Assembly (NCBI RefSeq): GCF_005577435.1
Contig: NZ_CP040396.1
Location: 1,670,501-1,734,500, forward strand
Reading direction: 5' to 3'
DNA length: 64,000 nucleotides
Source of the DNA: Paenibacillus algicola
Lineage (GTDB): Bacteria > Bacillota > Bacilli > Paenibacillales > Paenibacillaceae
The notes under the pieces: generated by a model
Seen by the model: the letters and a program-made list of their open reading frames with translations, nothing else
Database searches by the model: none
What the model was told of the DNA's origin: nothing
Program-made: the position numbers and the translations under genes
Shown: positions 36,705-47,338 of the stretch, piece by piece
How positions within the stretch are numbered: the stretch's first letter is position 1
Layout: the number at the start of each line of letters is the position of its first letter

Positions 36705-39700
36705 ATGAACAAAGTGGATGTGAAGGAAAGAGCGAGGAGCCGGGAGCTCCGGATTCTGGAGAAATGGAATAAGGAAGACATCTTCAAGAAATCCATCACG
36801 AACCGTGAAGGCAAGCCGCATTACGTCTTCTATGAAGGTCCTCCGACGGCCAACGGAGCCCCCCATATCGGGCATGTGCTGGGCCGGGTCATCAAGGATT
36901 TTGTCGGCCGCTATCAAACGATGAAGGGCTACAAGGTGATCCGCAAAGCGGGCTGGGATACGCATGGCCTGCCGGTGGAGCTAGGGGTTCAGAAGCAGCT
37001 GGGAATTTCCGGCAAGCATGAAATCGAGAATTACGGCGTCGAGGATTTCATCAAGAAATGTAAGGCAAGCGTGTTTGAATATGAGCACAAATGGCGGGAG
37101 CTGACCGAAGCGATCGGATACTGGACGGATCTCGACGATCCTTACATCACCCTGCAGAATGAATACATTGAGAGTGTATGGAACATCCTGGCTACCATTC
37201 ATGACAAGGGCCTCTTGTACCGGGGACACCGGGTCAGCCCGTATTGTCCGGACTGCCAGACGACTCTAAGCTCTCACGAAGTCGCACAAGGATACGAGGA
37301 TGTGAAGGACCTCAGCGCGACTGCGAAGTTCAAGCTTCAGGACAGCGGCGAATATGTGCTGGCCTGGACGACGACGCCTTGGACACTGCCTTCCCACGTT
37401 GCCCTGGCCGTGAACCCGGATATGGATTATGCCCGTGTCGAGCAGGAAGACGGTATTTACATCGTTGCGAAGAATTTGGTGGAAGCAGTGATGAAGGGCG
37501 ATTACACGGTGCTCTCGACCGTGAAAGGGTCTGAGCTGGTGGGCAAGAGCTATACCCCTCCATTTACGTACGTCAAGCCGGAAAAAGGCAATATCATCGT
37601 AGGCGCCTCCTTCGTGACGGATGCAAGCGGAACCGGTATTGTGCATATGGCACCGGCGCACGGGGAGGATGATTACCGTACTTGTCGGGAGCATGGTATC
37701 AGCTTTGTTAACGTGGTCAATGCGCAGGGCCGTTACACCGAAGAGGTGACGGATTTCGCGGGCCGTTTCGTGAAGGACTGCGATCTTGACATTGTAAAAG
37801 CTCTGTCCGAGCAGGGCCTGCTCTACAGCAAGGAAAAGTACGAGCACAGCTATCCGTTCTGCTGGCGCTGTAAATCTCCGCTATTGTACTATGCGATGGA
37901 AAGCTGGTTTATCGAGACCACCGCAGTCAAGGATCAGCTGATTGAGAACAACAATTCAGTAACCTGGTACCCTGGTCATGTGCGTGACGGACGCTTTGGT
38001 AAATTTCTGGAGGATCTGGTGGACTGGAACATCAGCCGGAACCGTTACTGGGGAACTCCGCTGAATGTATGGGTTTGCCCGTCCGGCAAGCATCAGTTCG
38101 TTCCTCATAGTCTCTCCGAGCTTCGAGAGCAAGCCGTTGGAGACGTGCCGGAGGATCTGGAGCTGCACAAGCCTTACGTGGATGCGGTCAAGGTAAAGTG
38201 TCCTCACTGTGAAGAAGTGATGGAGCGTACGTCAGAGGTTATTGATGTCTGGTTTGATTCCGGCTCCATGCCGTTTGCCCAATATCATTATCCGTTCAAG
38301 GAAGACAGCCTGTTCCAGAATCAGTACCCGGCAGACATGATCTGCGAAGGGATTGATCAGACTCGTGGCTGGTTCTACAGCCTGCTGGCGGTATCCACGC
38401 TGTTCACGGGCAAAGCCCCGTACAAGGCGGTGATGGCGACCGGGCATATCCTGGATGAGAACGGACAGAAAATGTCCAAATCCAAAGGAAATGTCATTGA
38501 CCCATGGGAGATCATTGACGAATACGGTACGGACGCTTTCCGCTGGGCACTGCTAGCCGACAGTGCACCTTGGAACAGCAAGCGGTTCTCCAGAGGCATC
38601 GTCGGTGAAGCCAAGTCCAAGGTCATTGATACACTGGTGAATACACATGCATTCCTGACCTTGTATGCAGGCATCGATGGATATAACCCGGCAGAGCATG
38701 AGTTCAAGGGCTCGGACCACAAGCTGGACCGATGGATTCTGTCCCGGTTGAACAGCCTGATCCAAACCGTGGATAAAGGCTTGGCGGTCAATGACTTCCT
38801 GAATGCTGCCAAAGCGATTGAGGCTTATGTGGATGAGCTGAGTAACTGGTATATCCGTCGTTCGCGCGATCGTTTCTGGGGCAGCGGCCTGGGTGAGGAT
38901 AAGCTGGCTGCTTACGGCACCCTGACTTATGTTCTTGTAACCTTGTCCAAAGTCATGGCGCCGTTTACGCCAATGCTTGCCGAGGATATCTTCGTGAACC
39001 TGGGCGGCGGCGAAAGTGTCCATCTGGCCGACTTCCCTGCAGCCGATGAGTCTATGATTGACAAGACGCTGGAGCAGGATATGGAATCGGCTCGCCAAAT
39101 CGTAGAATTAGCCCGGAATGTGCGTAACGAGACGGCAATCAAGACGCGTCAGCCTCTCTCGGAGCTGATCATTTCCATGGACCGCGAGTTCCATCTGGCG
39201 GATTACGAGGCCATCATTAAGGACGAGATCAATGTGAAGAGCATTGTGGTTGAAAACAGCGACAGCGGCTTTGTTGATTTCACGCTGAAGCTGAACCTCA
39301 AGGCTGCCGGCAAGAAGTATGGCAAGAATGTCGGCTTTCTGCAGGGCTTCCTGAAAGGAATGAATCCGGACGAAACGCGGACCGTTGTGCAGAACGGCGG
39401 AGTGAACGTGACGTCACCGGATGGGCAGGAGCTGAATCTGACTGCAGAGGAGCTGCTGGTGGAGAAGCAGGCGAAGGAAGGCTTTGCATCTGCTTCCGGC
39501 TATGGCCTGACGGTAGCGCTCAACACCGATATTACGCCAGAGCTGGAGCAGGAGGGCTGGGTGCGTGAGGTTGTGCGTGCAATTCAGGATACACGCAAGA
39601 AGCTTGATCTGCCCATTGAGAAGCGTGTGAAGCTGACGCTGGAATGCGATCCGGTGCTGCAGGCTGCCATTACGGCATTCCAGGACGTATTGCAGGAAAA

Positions 39701-39791
39701 TGTCCTTGTTACGGGCGTGTCCTTTGGTACTGAAGCCGAGATGGAGCGGGTAGAGCTCGGCGGTAAAAGCGTAGGCATTCACATGGCCTAA
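36705..39791 (+). CDS. ileS: Isoleucyl-tRNA synthetase, type 2 (eukaryote-like)
   Basis: 1028-residue class I synthetase charging tRNA-Ile. HIGH is at residue 54 and KMSKS at residue 589. GWDTHGLPVELGVQKQLG and the length point to the IleRS2 clade rather than the ~920-residue type 1 enzyme of B. subtilis; IleRS2 enzymes are commonly mupirocin-tolerant. The CP1 editing domain lies at about residues 190-430. ATG 36705 follows AAGGAAAGGAAG; the frame upstream of it runs into the T-box. A terminator follows. Confidence 0.93.
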   Translation: MNKVDVKERARSRELRILEKWNKEDIFKKSITNREGKPHYVFYEGPPTANGAPHIGHVLGRVIKDFVGRYQTMKGYKVIRKAGWDTHGLPVELGVQKQLGISGKHEIENYGVEDFIKKCKASVFEYEHKWRELTEAIGYWTDLDDPYITLQNEYIESVWNILATIHDKGLLYRGHRVSPYCPDCQTTLSSHEVAQGYEDVKDLSATAKFKLQDSGEYVLAWTTTPWTLPSHVALAVNPDMDYARVEQEDGIYIVAKNLVEAVMKGDYTVLSTVKGSELVGKSYTPPFTYVKPEKGNIIVGASFVTDASGTGIVHMAPAHGEDDYRTCREHGISFVNVVNAQGRYTEEVTDFAGRFVKDCDLDIVKALSEQGLLYSKEKYEHSYPFCWRCKSPLLYYAMESWFIETTAVKDQLIENNNSVTWYPGHVRDGRFGKFLEDLVDWNISRNRYWGTPLNVWVCPSGKHQFVPHSLSELREQAVGDVPEDLELHKPYVDAVKVKCPHCEEVMERTSEVIDVWFDSGSMPFAQYHYPFKEDSLFQNQYPADMICEGIDQTRGWFYSLLAVSTLFTGKAPYKAVMATGHILDENGQKMSKSKGNVIDPWEIIDEYGTDAFRWALLADSAPWNSKRFSRGIVGEAKSKVIDTLVNTHAFLTLYAGIDGYNPAEHEFKGSDHKLDRWILSRLNSLIQTVDKGLAVNDFLNAAKAIEAYVDELSNWYIRRSRDRFWGSGLGEDKLAAYGTLTYVLVTLSKVMAPFTPMLAEDIFVNLGGGESVHLADFPAADESMIDKTLEQDMESARQIVELARNVRNETAIKTRQPLSELIISMDREFHLADYEAIIKDEINVKSIVVENSDSGFVDFTLKLNLKAAGKKYGKNVGFLQGFLKGMNPDETRTVVQNGGVNVTSPDGQELNLTAEELLVEKQAKEGFASASGYGLTVALNTDITPELEQEGWVREVVRAIQDTRKKLDLPIEKRVKLTLECDPVLQAAITAFQDVLQENVLVTGVSFGTEAEMERVELGGKSVGIHMA

Positions 39792-39821
39792 CTGCTGGTG
39801 AAGGTGATCACCCTAATGAAG

Positions 39822-39879
39822 GAGCTGTTCTTGACAGCCGGAGACGAGATATCTCCGGCTGCAGAACAGCTCTTTTTTT
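39822..39879 (+). terminator. Terminator after ileS
   Basis: GAGCTGTTCT (39822-39831) pairs with AGAACAGCTC (39863-39872), with an inner stem AGCCGGAGA/TCTCCGGCT, then seven T. Confidence 0.93.
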
Positions 39880-39961
39880 GGTGGAAGAAGCCTTGAAGAA
39901 TGCCAATGCGGCTCCTGTCACATAATAGGTAGGATATGAAAGCAACAAGGGGGAACAGGTC

Positions 39962-40309
39962 GTGGCGGAAAGGACAGAAACCGGTGCAGCTCCGGCGCAT
40001 GAGGCGTCCCTGAACACGGAAGAAGAAAAGGTCAGCCGGATGTACCAGCTGACCGTAAGCATGGCGCAGCAGCTGGAGAAATCCCGGATTCAGGAATATA
40101 CGCAGCTGCTGCACCGCCCCTGGAAGCTGGTAGGCTTAAACCTGCTTGCCGGTACAGCCCGGGGAATCGGGATTGCGATTGGATTTACTTTTTTTGCGGC
40201 GACGATTATTTATCTGCTTCAGGCACTGGGTGCCTTAAATCTTCCAATTGTCGGGGATTATATAGCAGATATTGTACAGATTGTTCAGCGCCAGCTGGAG
40301 CTGCGATAG
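39962..40309 (+). CDS. DUF5665 domain protein
   Basis: 115-residue protein. The N-terminal half is charged (Glu/Lys), then about residues 60-90 form one or two hydrophobic helices (NLLAGTARGIGIAIGFTFFA). This fits DUF5665, a small Bacillota membrane-protein family with no known function. Start GTG 39962 follows CAAGGGGGAACAG. It lies alone between ileS and a convergent minus-strand gene. Confidence 0.75.
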   Translation: MAERTETGAAPAHEASLNTEEEKVSRMYQLTVSMAQQLEKSRIQEYTQLLHRPWKLVGLNLLAGTARGIGIAIGFTFFAATIIYLLQALGALNLPIVGDYIADIVQIVQRQLELR

Positions 40310-40328
40310 AGCAGGCAGGACAGGCTTG

Positions 40329-41063
40329 TCATTCATAGTCAGCGTCTTCCCGGCTGCCGGGATCCAGCAGGTAGCTTCCTTCACCTTGTTCTATATAGCT
40401 GTCGTAATGAGGTCCGCGTACCACAAAGGTTTCGGTGCCGTCTATATTGGTCGCAACAAAGTTCTCGTAGAGCTCGACAAATCCGCCAAGATCATCATTT
40501 TCTTCATAATCCATATCGTTATAGCTGTGCACCTCGCGATCTTCTGCCATCGCCGGTGTATTGGAGCTGCCCATACTCTCGAGAGTTTGCAGTGTATCCT
40601 CACCGTCAAATCCGGAGTATTCGTGCTCATCGAGACTGGATCTTCCAAAAGGCGGATAAAGCACCTGCTCTTCGACTGGACGGCGCTGTGATGGCATATC
40701 GCGGGGAGAATCTTCTTTGCAATACTGGGTGTCTGGAACGGCCTGCAGACGCTGAAACGGAATCGGCTGCCTGCAAATGACACAGATCCCGTATGTGCCG
40801 TCCTCCATGTGCTCAAGGGAAGTCATGACGCGCTCGAGCTCCAGCTCGGCACGATCTTGAAGGCCAAGGTCCTTTTCACGCTCATAGAGCTCTGTAGCCA
40901 AATCCCCGGGATGGTTATCGATATGGGACAGCTCTCCGGTAGTATCCCTTTCCGAAATGCTAAGACCATGATTATGGCTGGCGTTCAATCGCTCCAGCTC
41001 TTGCTTGCGTTCTAGAAGCTGGCTGCGAAGCTCCTGAAGCTGGGCATTGCTGAGATGCGGCAT
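40329..41063 (-). CDS. TraR/DksA-type zinc-finger protein, YteA family
   Basis: 244-residue protein with an N-terminal coiled coil (about residues 5-95) and a zinc-finger region ICVICRQPIPFQR (about 112-124) followed by a single further Cys (YCKED), so three cysteines are visible. This is the YteA/YlyA-like DksA family of Bacilli, in B. subtilis found between ileS and lspA and linked to RNA polymerase and sporulation. The acidic tail (about 125-244) is rich in Asp/Glu/Ser. Read from ATG at 41063, ribosome site GGGAGAG upstream. It is convergent with the DUF5665 gene. Confidence 0.85.
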   Translation of the reverse strand: MPHLSNAQLQELRSQLLERKQELERLNASHNHGLSISERDTTGELSHIDNHPGDLATELYEREKDLGLQDRAELELERVMTSLEHMEDGTYGICVICRQPIPFQRLQAVPDTQYCKEDSPRDMPSQRRPVEEQVLYPPFGRSSLDEHEYSGFDGEDTLQTLESMGSSNTPAMAEDREVHSYNDMDYEENDDLGGFVELYENFVATNIDGTETFVVRGPHYDSYIEQGEGSYLLDPGSREDADYE

Positions 41064-41267
41064 AGCTACACTCTCCCTTCAAGCCCTAAGGCGGTGTATT
41101 TGCTTATAGGTTGCACGGAGAGCGAGGTTTTTACAGGCGGAAAATGTACGTTTACTTGGGCAGGAATGGACGGTTTCAAATACGCTGTGCTACAATAAGA
41201 CGAGTTCTGCCCGGTGAAGGCAGAGTTTTAGAGTGACGAGAGAAGATCGGAGTGACAAGCTGCTGTG

Positions 41268-41771
41268 ATGTATTATTTGATTGCCTTAATTGTGTTCCTT
41301 ATCGATCAGGGAACGAAATATTTGATCGCTAGCCGTCTGGCGCTGGGAGAGCAAATTCCCGTCATTGGCGACTTTTTCTTAATTACGTCCAGCCGAAATC
41401 GCGGCGCTGCGTTTGGTATTTTGCAGAATCAGCTGTGGTTCTTTATCGTGGTTACCTCGCTGGTTGTGATCGGAATTATCTGGTATATGCAAAAAGTGAA
41501 ATCCGAAGGGCGCAGGCTGCTGCCCGTAGCTCTTTCTTTGGTGCTGGGCGGTGCGCTTGGCAATTTTATCGACCGGCTTGTTATGGGTGAGGTTGTTGAT
41601 TTCCTTCAATTCAATTTCGGATCATACACCTTCCCAATCTTTAACATTGCGGACTCCTGTATTGTAATCGGTGTAGGGCTGATTCTCCTCGATACATTTA
41701 TGGAGGGCAAGCGGGAGCAGGAAGCCCAGCAATCGTCTTCTTCGAGCACAAATCAAGAAGGACAATCCTAA
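41268..41771 (+). CDS. lspA: Lipoprotein signal peptidase LspA
   Basis: 167-residue inner-membrane aspartic protease that removes signal peptides from prolipoproteins (OppA is a likely substrate). Four membrane helices; the catalytic aspartates lie in FIDRLVMGEVVDF and NIADSCIVIG. A hydrophilic Ser/Glu-rich tail ends the protein. GTG 41265 or ATG 41268 starts; I chose ATG. It overlaps rluD by one base. Confidence 0.93.
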   Translation: MYYLIALIVFLIDQGTKYLIASRLALGEQIPVIGDFFLITSSRNRGAAFGILQNQLWFFIVVTSLVVIGIIWYMQKVKSEGRRLLPVALSLVLGGALGNFIDRLVMGEVVDFLQFNFGSYTFPIFNIADSCIVIGVGLILLDTFMEGKREQEAQQSSSSSTNQEGQS

Positions 41772-42745
41772 TGATGGAGCATAACCAATATATTACAGAT
41801 GAGAGCAGACAGCCCGCTGATGAGCTGGAGGAGCGCGTGCAGGAGTGGCAGATGTCGGAGAAGCAGGCCAAGCTGCGATTAGATAAATTTCTTGCCGAGG
41901 AGCTGACAGGCACGGCATCTCGTTCACAAATTCAGCTGTGGATTACGGATGCCCATATACTCGTCAACGGCAAGCCGGTGAAATCCAACTATAAGCTGGC
42001 AGCAGACGATCATGTGGTGCTTACGGTGCCTGAGGTGCAGCCGGTTGAAATTGTGCCGGAGAATATCAAGCTGGAGGTCAGCTATGAGGATTCAGATGTC
42101 ATCGTGGTGAACAAGCCGCGCGGCATGGTTGTGCACCCGGCAGCGGGACATCCGTCGGGCACATTGGTCAATGCCCTGATGTATCACTGTCAGGATTTAT
42201 CAGGCATCAATGGAGAGCTGAGACCCGGAATTGTTCACCGTATTGACAAGGACACCTCCGGCCTCATTATGGCGGCGAAGAATGATCAGGCACATGCTTC
42301 ACTGGCTGCACAGCTGAAGGAGCACAGTGTGACCCGGCGCTATCTTGCTGTAGTCCACGGCAATATCAGCCATGATCAGGGCACGATTGATGCTCCGATT
42401 GGCAGAGATTCGCAAGACCGGAAGCTGTATGTAGTTACAGATAAGAACAGCAAGCATGCTGTAACCCACTTCTCTGTGGTGGAGCGGCTTGGTGACTACA
42501 ATCTGGTGGAGCTCAAGCTCGAAACGGGCCGGACACATCAGATTCGTGTGCATATGAAATATATCGGACATCCATTGGTCGGTGATCCCGTATACGGGCG
42601 AAGCAAGGGCATTAAGATGAACGGACAGGCTCTGCATGCTGCGGTGCTTGGCTTCCTGCATCCCCGATCAGGGCAATATATGGAGTTTACGGCTCCGCTG
42701 CCCCGTGATATGGAAGAACTGTTAACGGCACTCCGGAGCCGCTAG
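41771..42745 (+). CDS. rluD: RluA/RluD family pseudouridine synthase
   Basis: 324-residue RNA modification enzyme. An N-terminal S4 domain (about residues 36-95) precedes the catalytic domain with HRIDKDTSGLIMAAKN, whose Asp is the nucleophile, and GRTHQIRVHMKYIGHPLVGD. Homologues after lspA in Bacilli (YlyB) are assigned to 23S rRNA. ATG 41771 overlaps the lspA stop. No terminator is obvious after it. Confidence 0.92.
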   Translation: MMEHNQYITDESRQPADELEERVQEWQMSEKQAKLRLDKFLAEELTGTASRSQIQLWITDAHILVNGKPVKSNYKLAADDHVVLTVPEVQPVEIVPENIKLEVSYEDSDVIVVNKPRGMVVHPAAGHPSGTLVNALMYHCQDLSGINGELRPGIVHRIDKDTSGLIMAAKNDQAHASLAAQLKEHSVTRRYLAVVHGNISHDQGTIDAPIGRDSQDRKLYVVTDKNSKHAVTHFSVVERLGDYNLVELKLETGRTHQIRVHMKYIGHPLVGDPVYGRSKGIKMNGQALHAAVLGFLHPRSGQYMEFTAPLPRDMEELLTALRSR

Positions 42746-42886
42746 CAGTTTTTTTCTGCGTAATGCCTTTATTTTCTTGTCCGCAAAAGTACAAATCATT
42801 TGATGATTTATACATGGCTCATTCTGCGGTTTTGCTTCAATATGAAGGAATGGAACAAATGATAATCTAGGAGATGAATGCAAATT

Positions 42887-44140
42887 ATGAATATTGAACA
42901 ATATCAGGAAACATATATCCAGAATAACTTCGCTGACCGCATTGGCGGAGCAAATTACGGAAAAGACACATCCATCTATAAATTCGAGAAGATCAAGCGT
43001 GCCAAGGCAGCCGCCAAAAAAGCTTTCCCGGACGTAGAACTGATCGATATGGGCGTTGGTGAGCCGGATGAGATGGCAGACCGCGGCATTATCAGCAAGC
43101 TGGCTGAAGAAGCGGCGAAGCCAGAGAACCGGGGGTATGCCGACAACGGGATTCCTGAATTCAAAGAAGCTGCCGTTCGTTACCTGAGCCGAGTGTTTAA
43201 TGTGGAAGGATTGGATGCGGAGACCGAGGTGCTGCACTCCATCGGCTCCAAGCCCGCTCTGGCGATGCTTCCTTCAGCTTTTATTAATCCGGGCGATGTC
43301 ACAATTATGACGGTGCCGGGCTATCCGGTACTCGGAACACATACGAAGTACTTGGGCGGAGAGGTTTACACGGTAGAGCTGAAGAAGGAGAACGGCTTCC
43401 TTCCGGACCTGACTGCAATTCCTGAAGAGATTGCGAAGCGCGCGAAGCTGCTGTACCTGAACTATCCCAATAACCCAACCGGTGCCAGCGCTACCGTTGA
43501 GTTCTTCACAGAGGTAGTGGCGTGGGCCCGTAAGTTCAATGTCGTTGTCGTTCATGACGCACCTTACGCAGCACTGACCTATGACGGCTTGAAGCCACTG
43601 AGCTTTCTGTCTGTTCCGGGAGCGAAGGATGTAGGGATCGAGCTTCACTCCCTGTCCAAATCCTACAACATGACCGGCTGGCGGATCGGATTCGTCGCTG
43701 GGAACCCGCTTATTGTGAAGGCTTTTGGTGATGTGAAGGATAACAACGATTCAGGGCAATTTATCGCCATTCAAAAGGCGGCAGCGTGGGGGCTGGACCA
43801 TCCGGAGATTACCGAGAAAATCGCCGAGAAATATTCCCGCCGCCACAATATGCTGGTAGATGCTTTGAATGGGCTTGGGTTCAAGGCGGAGAAGCCGAAG
43901 GGCTCCTTCTTCCTGTATGTTGAAGCACCGAAAGGCATCAAGGGCGGCGCCCGCTTTGCCTCCGGTGAGGATTTCTCCCAGTACCTGATTCGCGAGAAGC
44001 TGATCTCCACGGTGCCTTGGGATGATGCTGGAAGCTTCGTGCGTTTCTCCGTGACCTTCATTGCGAACGGCATTGAAGATGAGAAGCGGGTCATTGAGGA
44101 AATCCAGAAGCGTCTGAGTGATGTGGAGTTTGAATTTTAA
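42887..44140 (+). CDS. dapL: LL-diaminopimelate aminotransferase DapL
   Basis: 417-residue PLP enzyme converting tetrahydrodipicolinate directly to LL-diaminopimelate, a bypass of the acylated pathways. The PLP lysine is K258 in HSLSKSYNMTGWRIGF; NYPNNPTGA and YADNGIPEFKEA are typical. Together with meso-DAP-type MurE this supplies wall and lysine precursor. I chose ATG 42887, with AGGAGATG about 10 bases upstream; ATG 42878 is the alternative. Confidence 0.88.
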   Translation: MNIEQYQETYIQNNFADRIGGANYGKDTSIYKFEKIKRAKAAAKKAFPDVELIDMGVGEPDEMADRGIISKLAEEAAKPENRGYADNGIPEFKEAAVRYLSRVFNVEGLDAETEVLHSIGSKPALAMLPSAFINPGDVTIMTVPGYPVLGTHTKYLGGEVYTVELKKENGFLPDLTAIPEEIAKRAKLLYLNYPNNPTGASATVEFFTEVVAWARKFNVVVVHDAPYAALTYDGLKPLSFLSVPGAKDVGIELHSLSKSYNMTGWRIGFVAGNPLIVKAFGDVKDNNDSGQFIAIQKAAAWGLDHPEITEKIAEKYSRRHNMLVDALNGLGFKAEKPKGSFFLYVEAPKGIKGGARFASGEDFSQYLIREKLISTVPWDDAGSFVRFSVTFIANGIEDEKRVIEEIQKRLSDVEFEF

Positions 44141-44142
44141 CA

Positions 44143-44171
44143 TTGACATTCCTTGTGAGACCTGTCATACT
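44143..44171 (+). promoter_or_regulatory. Sigma-A promoter of the pyr operon
   Basis: TTGACA (44143-44148), 17 bases, CATACT (44166-44171), directly before the PyrR leader. Confidence 0.8.
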
Positions 44172-44189
44172 TCAAGTAATCGAATAGCA

Positions 44190-44338
44190 CCTTTAAATCA
44201 GTCCCGTGAGGCTGGCAAGGTAACGTGAACCGAGGTTCATTACAGGGTAAGCTCTATTTGTCTGCGGACAACAAGAGACTTATCGGAATCTCTACGTGTA
44301 TATCATATACTCCTTGCCTTTGCGGCAAGGAGTTTTTT
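44190..44338 (+). promoter_or_regulatory. PyrR-dependent attenuator
   Basis: The PyrR-binding loop AGTCCCGTGAGGCT (44200-44213) matches the consensus ARUCCNGNGAGGYU exactly. A terminator stem ACTCCTTGCC/GGCAAGGAGT (44309-44318 with 44324-44333) and T run follow. PyrR bound to UMP should favour termination before pyrR when pyrimidines are ample. Confidence 0.92.
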
Positions 44339-44388
44339 GTATCCGCGGACACTGACACCAGGCGCTAATCAAGCTAGAAGGAGGGTAA

Positions 44389-44951
<563 letters not shown>

Positions 44952-44952
<1 letters not shown>

Positions 44953-45866
44953 TGATGAGTACCGCAACCGCGATCCAGGAGCGCAGCCTGCTGGGATTAA
45001 AGCATCTGAGCCGCGAGGACATTCTGGCGATTCTTGACCGGGCCTCATATTGGGAGCAGCAAAGCGAGAAGCTGGTGCCGATTCTGAACAAAAAGTTTGC
45101 TGTCAACATGTTTTTTGAGAACAGTACAAGAACGAGATTTTCTTTTGAAATGGCGCAGAAGAGGCTGGGTGTTCAGGTGATGAACTTCACCGCAGCGGCC
45201 TCCAGTGTCGAGAAGGGTGAATCCATTTACGATACAGTACGCACGCTGGAGTCCATGGGCGTGGATGCAGGTGTGGTCAGACTGAAGCCGTCCGGCGTGC
45301 TGCAGGAGCTGGCGCAGCGAGTGAGGATTCCACTGATTAATGCGGGAGACGGAAACAACGAGCATCCGACGCAGGCGCTGCTGGATTTATACACGATGCG
45401 CAAAGTGTTTGGCGAGCTGCAGGGCTTGACGGTGTCCATTATCGGAGATATTAAGCATAGCCGGGTCGCCAGATCCAATCTCTGGGCACTACAGAAGCTC
45501 GGAGCGAAGGTGCAGTTCTGCGCCCCGTCCGTGATGTCGGCTCCGGAGCTTGCCGAGCATGCTCCTTATGTAAGTATGGAAGAAGCCTTGAAGGCGGATG
45601 TCGTCATGATGCTGCGAGTGCAGCTGGAGCGGCATAGCGGCGGATTGTTTCAGTCCAGTGAGGAATACCGCGAGCAATACGGTCTAACCGAGGAACGGGC
45701 AGCCTCCTTATTGGGACATACCATTATTATGCATCCGGCTCCAGTTAACCGGAACGTGGAAATCGACGATGCCGTTGTTGAATGTGACCGCTCTTACATC
45801 TTCAGACAGATGGCACACGGCGTGCCAGTACGCATGGCGGTCATGGAACGGGCGATGAGGGATTAG
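44952..45866 (+). CDS. pyrB: Aspartate carbamoyltransferase catalytic chain PyrB
   Basis: 304-residue enzyme joining carbamoyl phosphate and aspartate. The phosphate-binding FFENSTRTRFSFEMA (about residues 53-67) is intact, as are the HPTQALLDLYT and DIKHSRVARSN blocks. No regulatory pyrI chain is nearby, as expected for Bacilli. ATG 44952 or 44955; the first overlaps the pyrR stop. A 112-base AT-rich gap with a small hairpin (about 45949-45967) precedes pyrC. Confidence 0.95.
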
Positions 45867-45978
45867 CAGCAGGAATATTTTTTTCAGGGACAAAATTAAT
45901 AAATATACACAAAACTGAATTATTATTATACAATATACAAGAAGCGGTCGCGCTTCTCCAGCGGAGGGGAACCTAAAC

Positions 45979-47262
45979 GTGCTACAAATAATTAAGAACG
46001 CCAAGGTGATCAACGAAGAGGGACAGCTTCAGCTCCAGCACATTGTAATCGAGAACGGACAAATTCAAGCCATGATGAACGGCGATCAAGAGCTTCCCCA
46101 GCAGGGTGAGCAGGCTGAAATCGTGGATGCAGCAGGAAGGCTGGTAGCCCCGGGATTCATTGATATGCATGTTCACTTGAGAGAGCCGGGCTTTGAGCAT
46201 AAGGAAACGATTGAAAGCGGCAGTCGTTCCGCTGTGAAAGGCGGCTTTACGACAATTGCCTGCATGCCGAACACCAAGCCGGTTACGGATACGGCGGAGA
46301 CGGTATCCCTCATTCTGGAGAAGGCGAAGCAAGCTGGGCTTGCCAAGGTGCTGCCTTACGCCGCCATTACAGTCAACGAGCTGGGCCGGGAGCTTACCGA
46401 TTTTGAAGCGTTGAAGGAAGCGGGAGCGATCGGCTTTACGGATGACGGCGTGGGTGTGCAGAACGCACAGATGATGAAGAACGCGATGAAAAAGGCGGTG
46501 TCTCTGGGCATGCCGGTTATCGCACACTGCGAAGACGACTCGCTCGTCAAGGGTGCATGTGTGACCGAAGGGGCTTTTGCAGAGCGCCACGGACTGAAAG
46601 GAATTCCGAACGAATCGGAAGCGATTCATGTCGGCCGTGATATTTTGCTCGCAGAAGCGACAGGAGTACACTACCATGTGTGCCATGTCAGCACAGAGCA
46701 GTCGGTTCGCCTGATCCGCCAGGCCAAGGCTATTGGAATCAAGGTAACCGCAGAGGTATGTCCGCATCATCTGGTGTTGTCCGATGAGGACATTCCCGGG
46801 CTGGACGCCAACTGGAAGATGAACCCGCCGCTGAGATCGCCGCGGGATGTACAGGCATGCATTGAGGGCCTGCTGGACGGTACCATTGACATGATTGTGA
46901 CCGACCATGCTCCTCATAGTGAAGAGGAGAAGGCGAAAGGGATGGAGCTGGCTCCATTTGGAATCGTCGGGTTTGAAACCGCGTTTCCGCTGCTGTACAC
47001 CAAGTTCGTCGAAACCGGTCAATGGACCCTGGAGTTTCTCATTCAGCGAATGACCAGTGATCCTGCACGCGTATTCGGCTTGAACAGCGGAGTGCTGAAG
47101 CCGGGGGCACCTGCAGACATCACGATGATTGATCTGGATCTGGAGCAGGCGGTTGACCCTGCAGCCTTTGCAACCAAGGGCCGCAACACCCCGTTTACAG
47201 GCTGGAAGCTCAAGGGCTGGCCGGTAATGACTTGGGTGGATGGAGAGCTGAAATACTCATAA
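45979..47262 (+). CDS. pyrC: Dihydroorotase PyrC
   Basis: 427-residue zinc amidohydrolase cyclising carbamoyl aspartate. The metal site DMHVHLREPG (about residues 60-69) and further His blocks HCEDDSLVKG and the VTDHAPHSEEEK metal loop are present. GTG 45979 has GGAGGGG about nine bases upstream. Confidence 0.94.
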   Translation: MLQIIKNAKVINEEGQLQLQHIVIENGQIQAMMNGDQELPQQGEQAEIVDAAGRLVAPGFIDMHVHLREPGFEHKETIESGSRSAVKGGFTTIACMPNTKPVTDTAETVSLILEKAKQAGLAKVLPYAAITVNELGRELTDFEALKEAGAIGFTDDGVGVQNAQMMKNAMKKAVSLGMPVIAHCEDDSLVKGACVTEGAFAERHGLKGIPNESEAIHVGRDILLAEATGVHYHVCHVSTEQSVRLIRQAKAIGIKVTAEVCPHHLVLSDEDIPGLDANWKMNPPLRSPRDVQACIEGLLDGTIDMIVTDHAPHSEEEKAKGMELAPFGIVGFETAFPLLYTKFVETGQWTLEFLIQRMTSDPARVFGLNSGVLKPGAPADITMIDLDLEQAVDPAAFATKGRNTPFTGWKLKGWPVMTWVDGELKYS

Positions 47263-47338
47263 AAAGAGTCCAGCTCAGTCACATTTAGGCGTTTGACATT
47301 ATAAATTATTTAACATATAGATGACAGGAGTGAATGGA

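Noticed and set aside
47293-47321. TTGACA-N17-TATAGA before carA as an internal promoter
   Set aside because: The start point would fall on or after the carA ribosome site, which would destroy it, so chance is likely.
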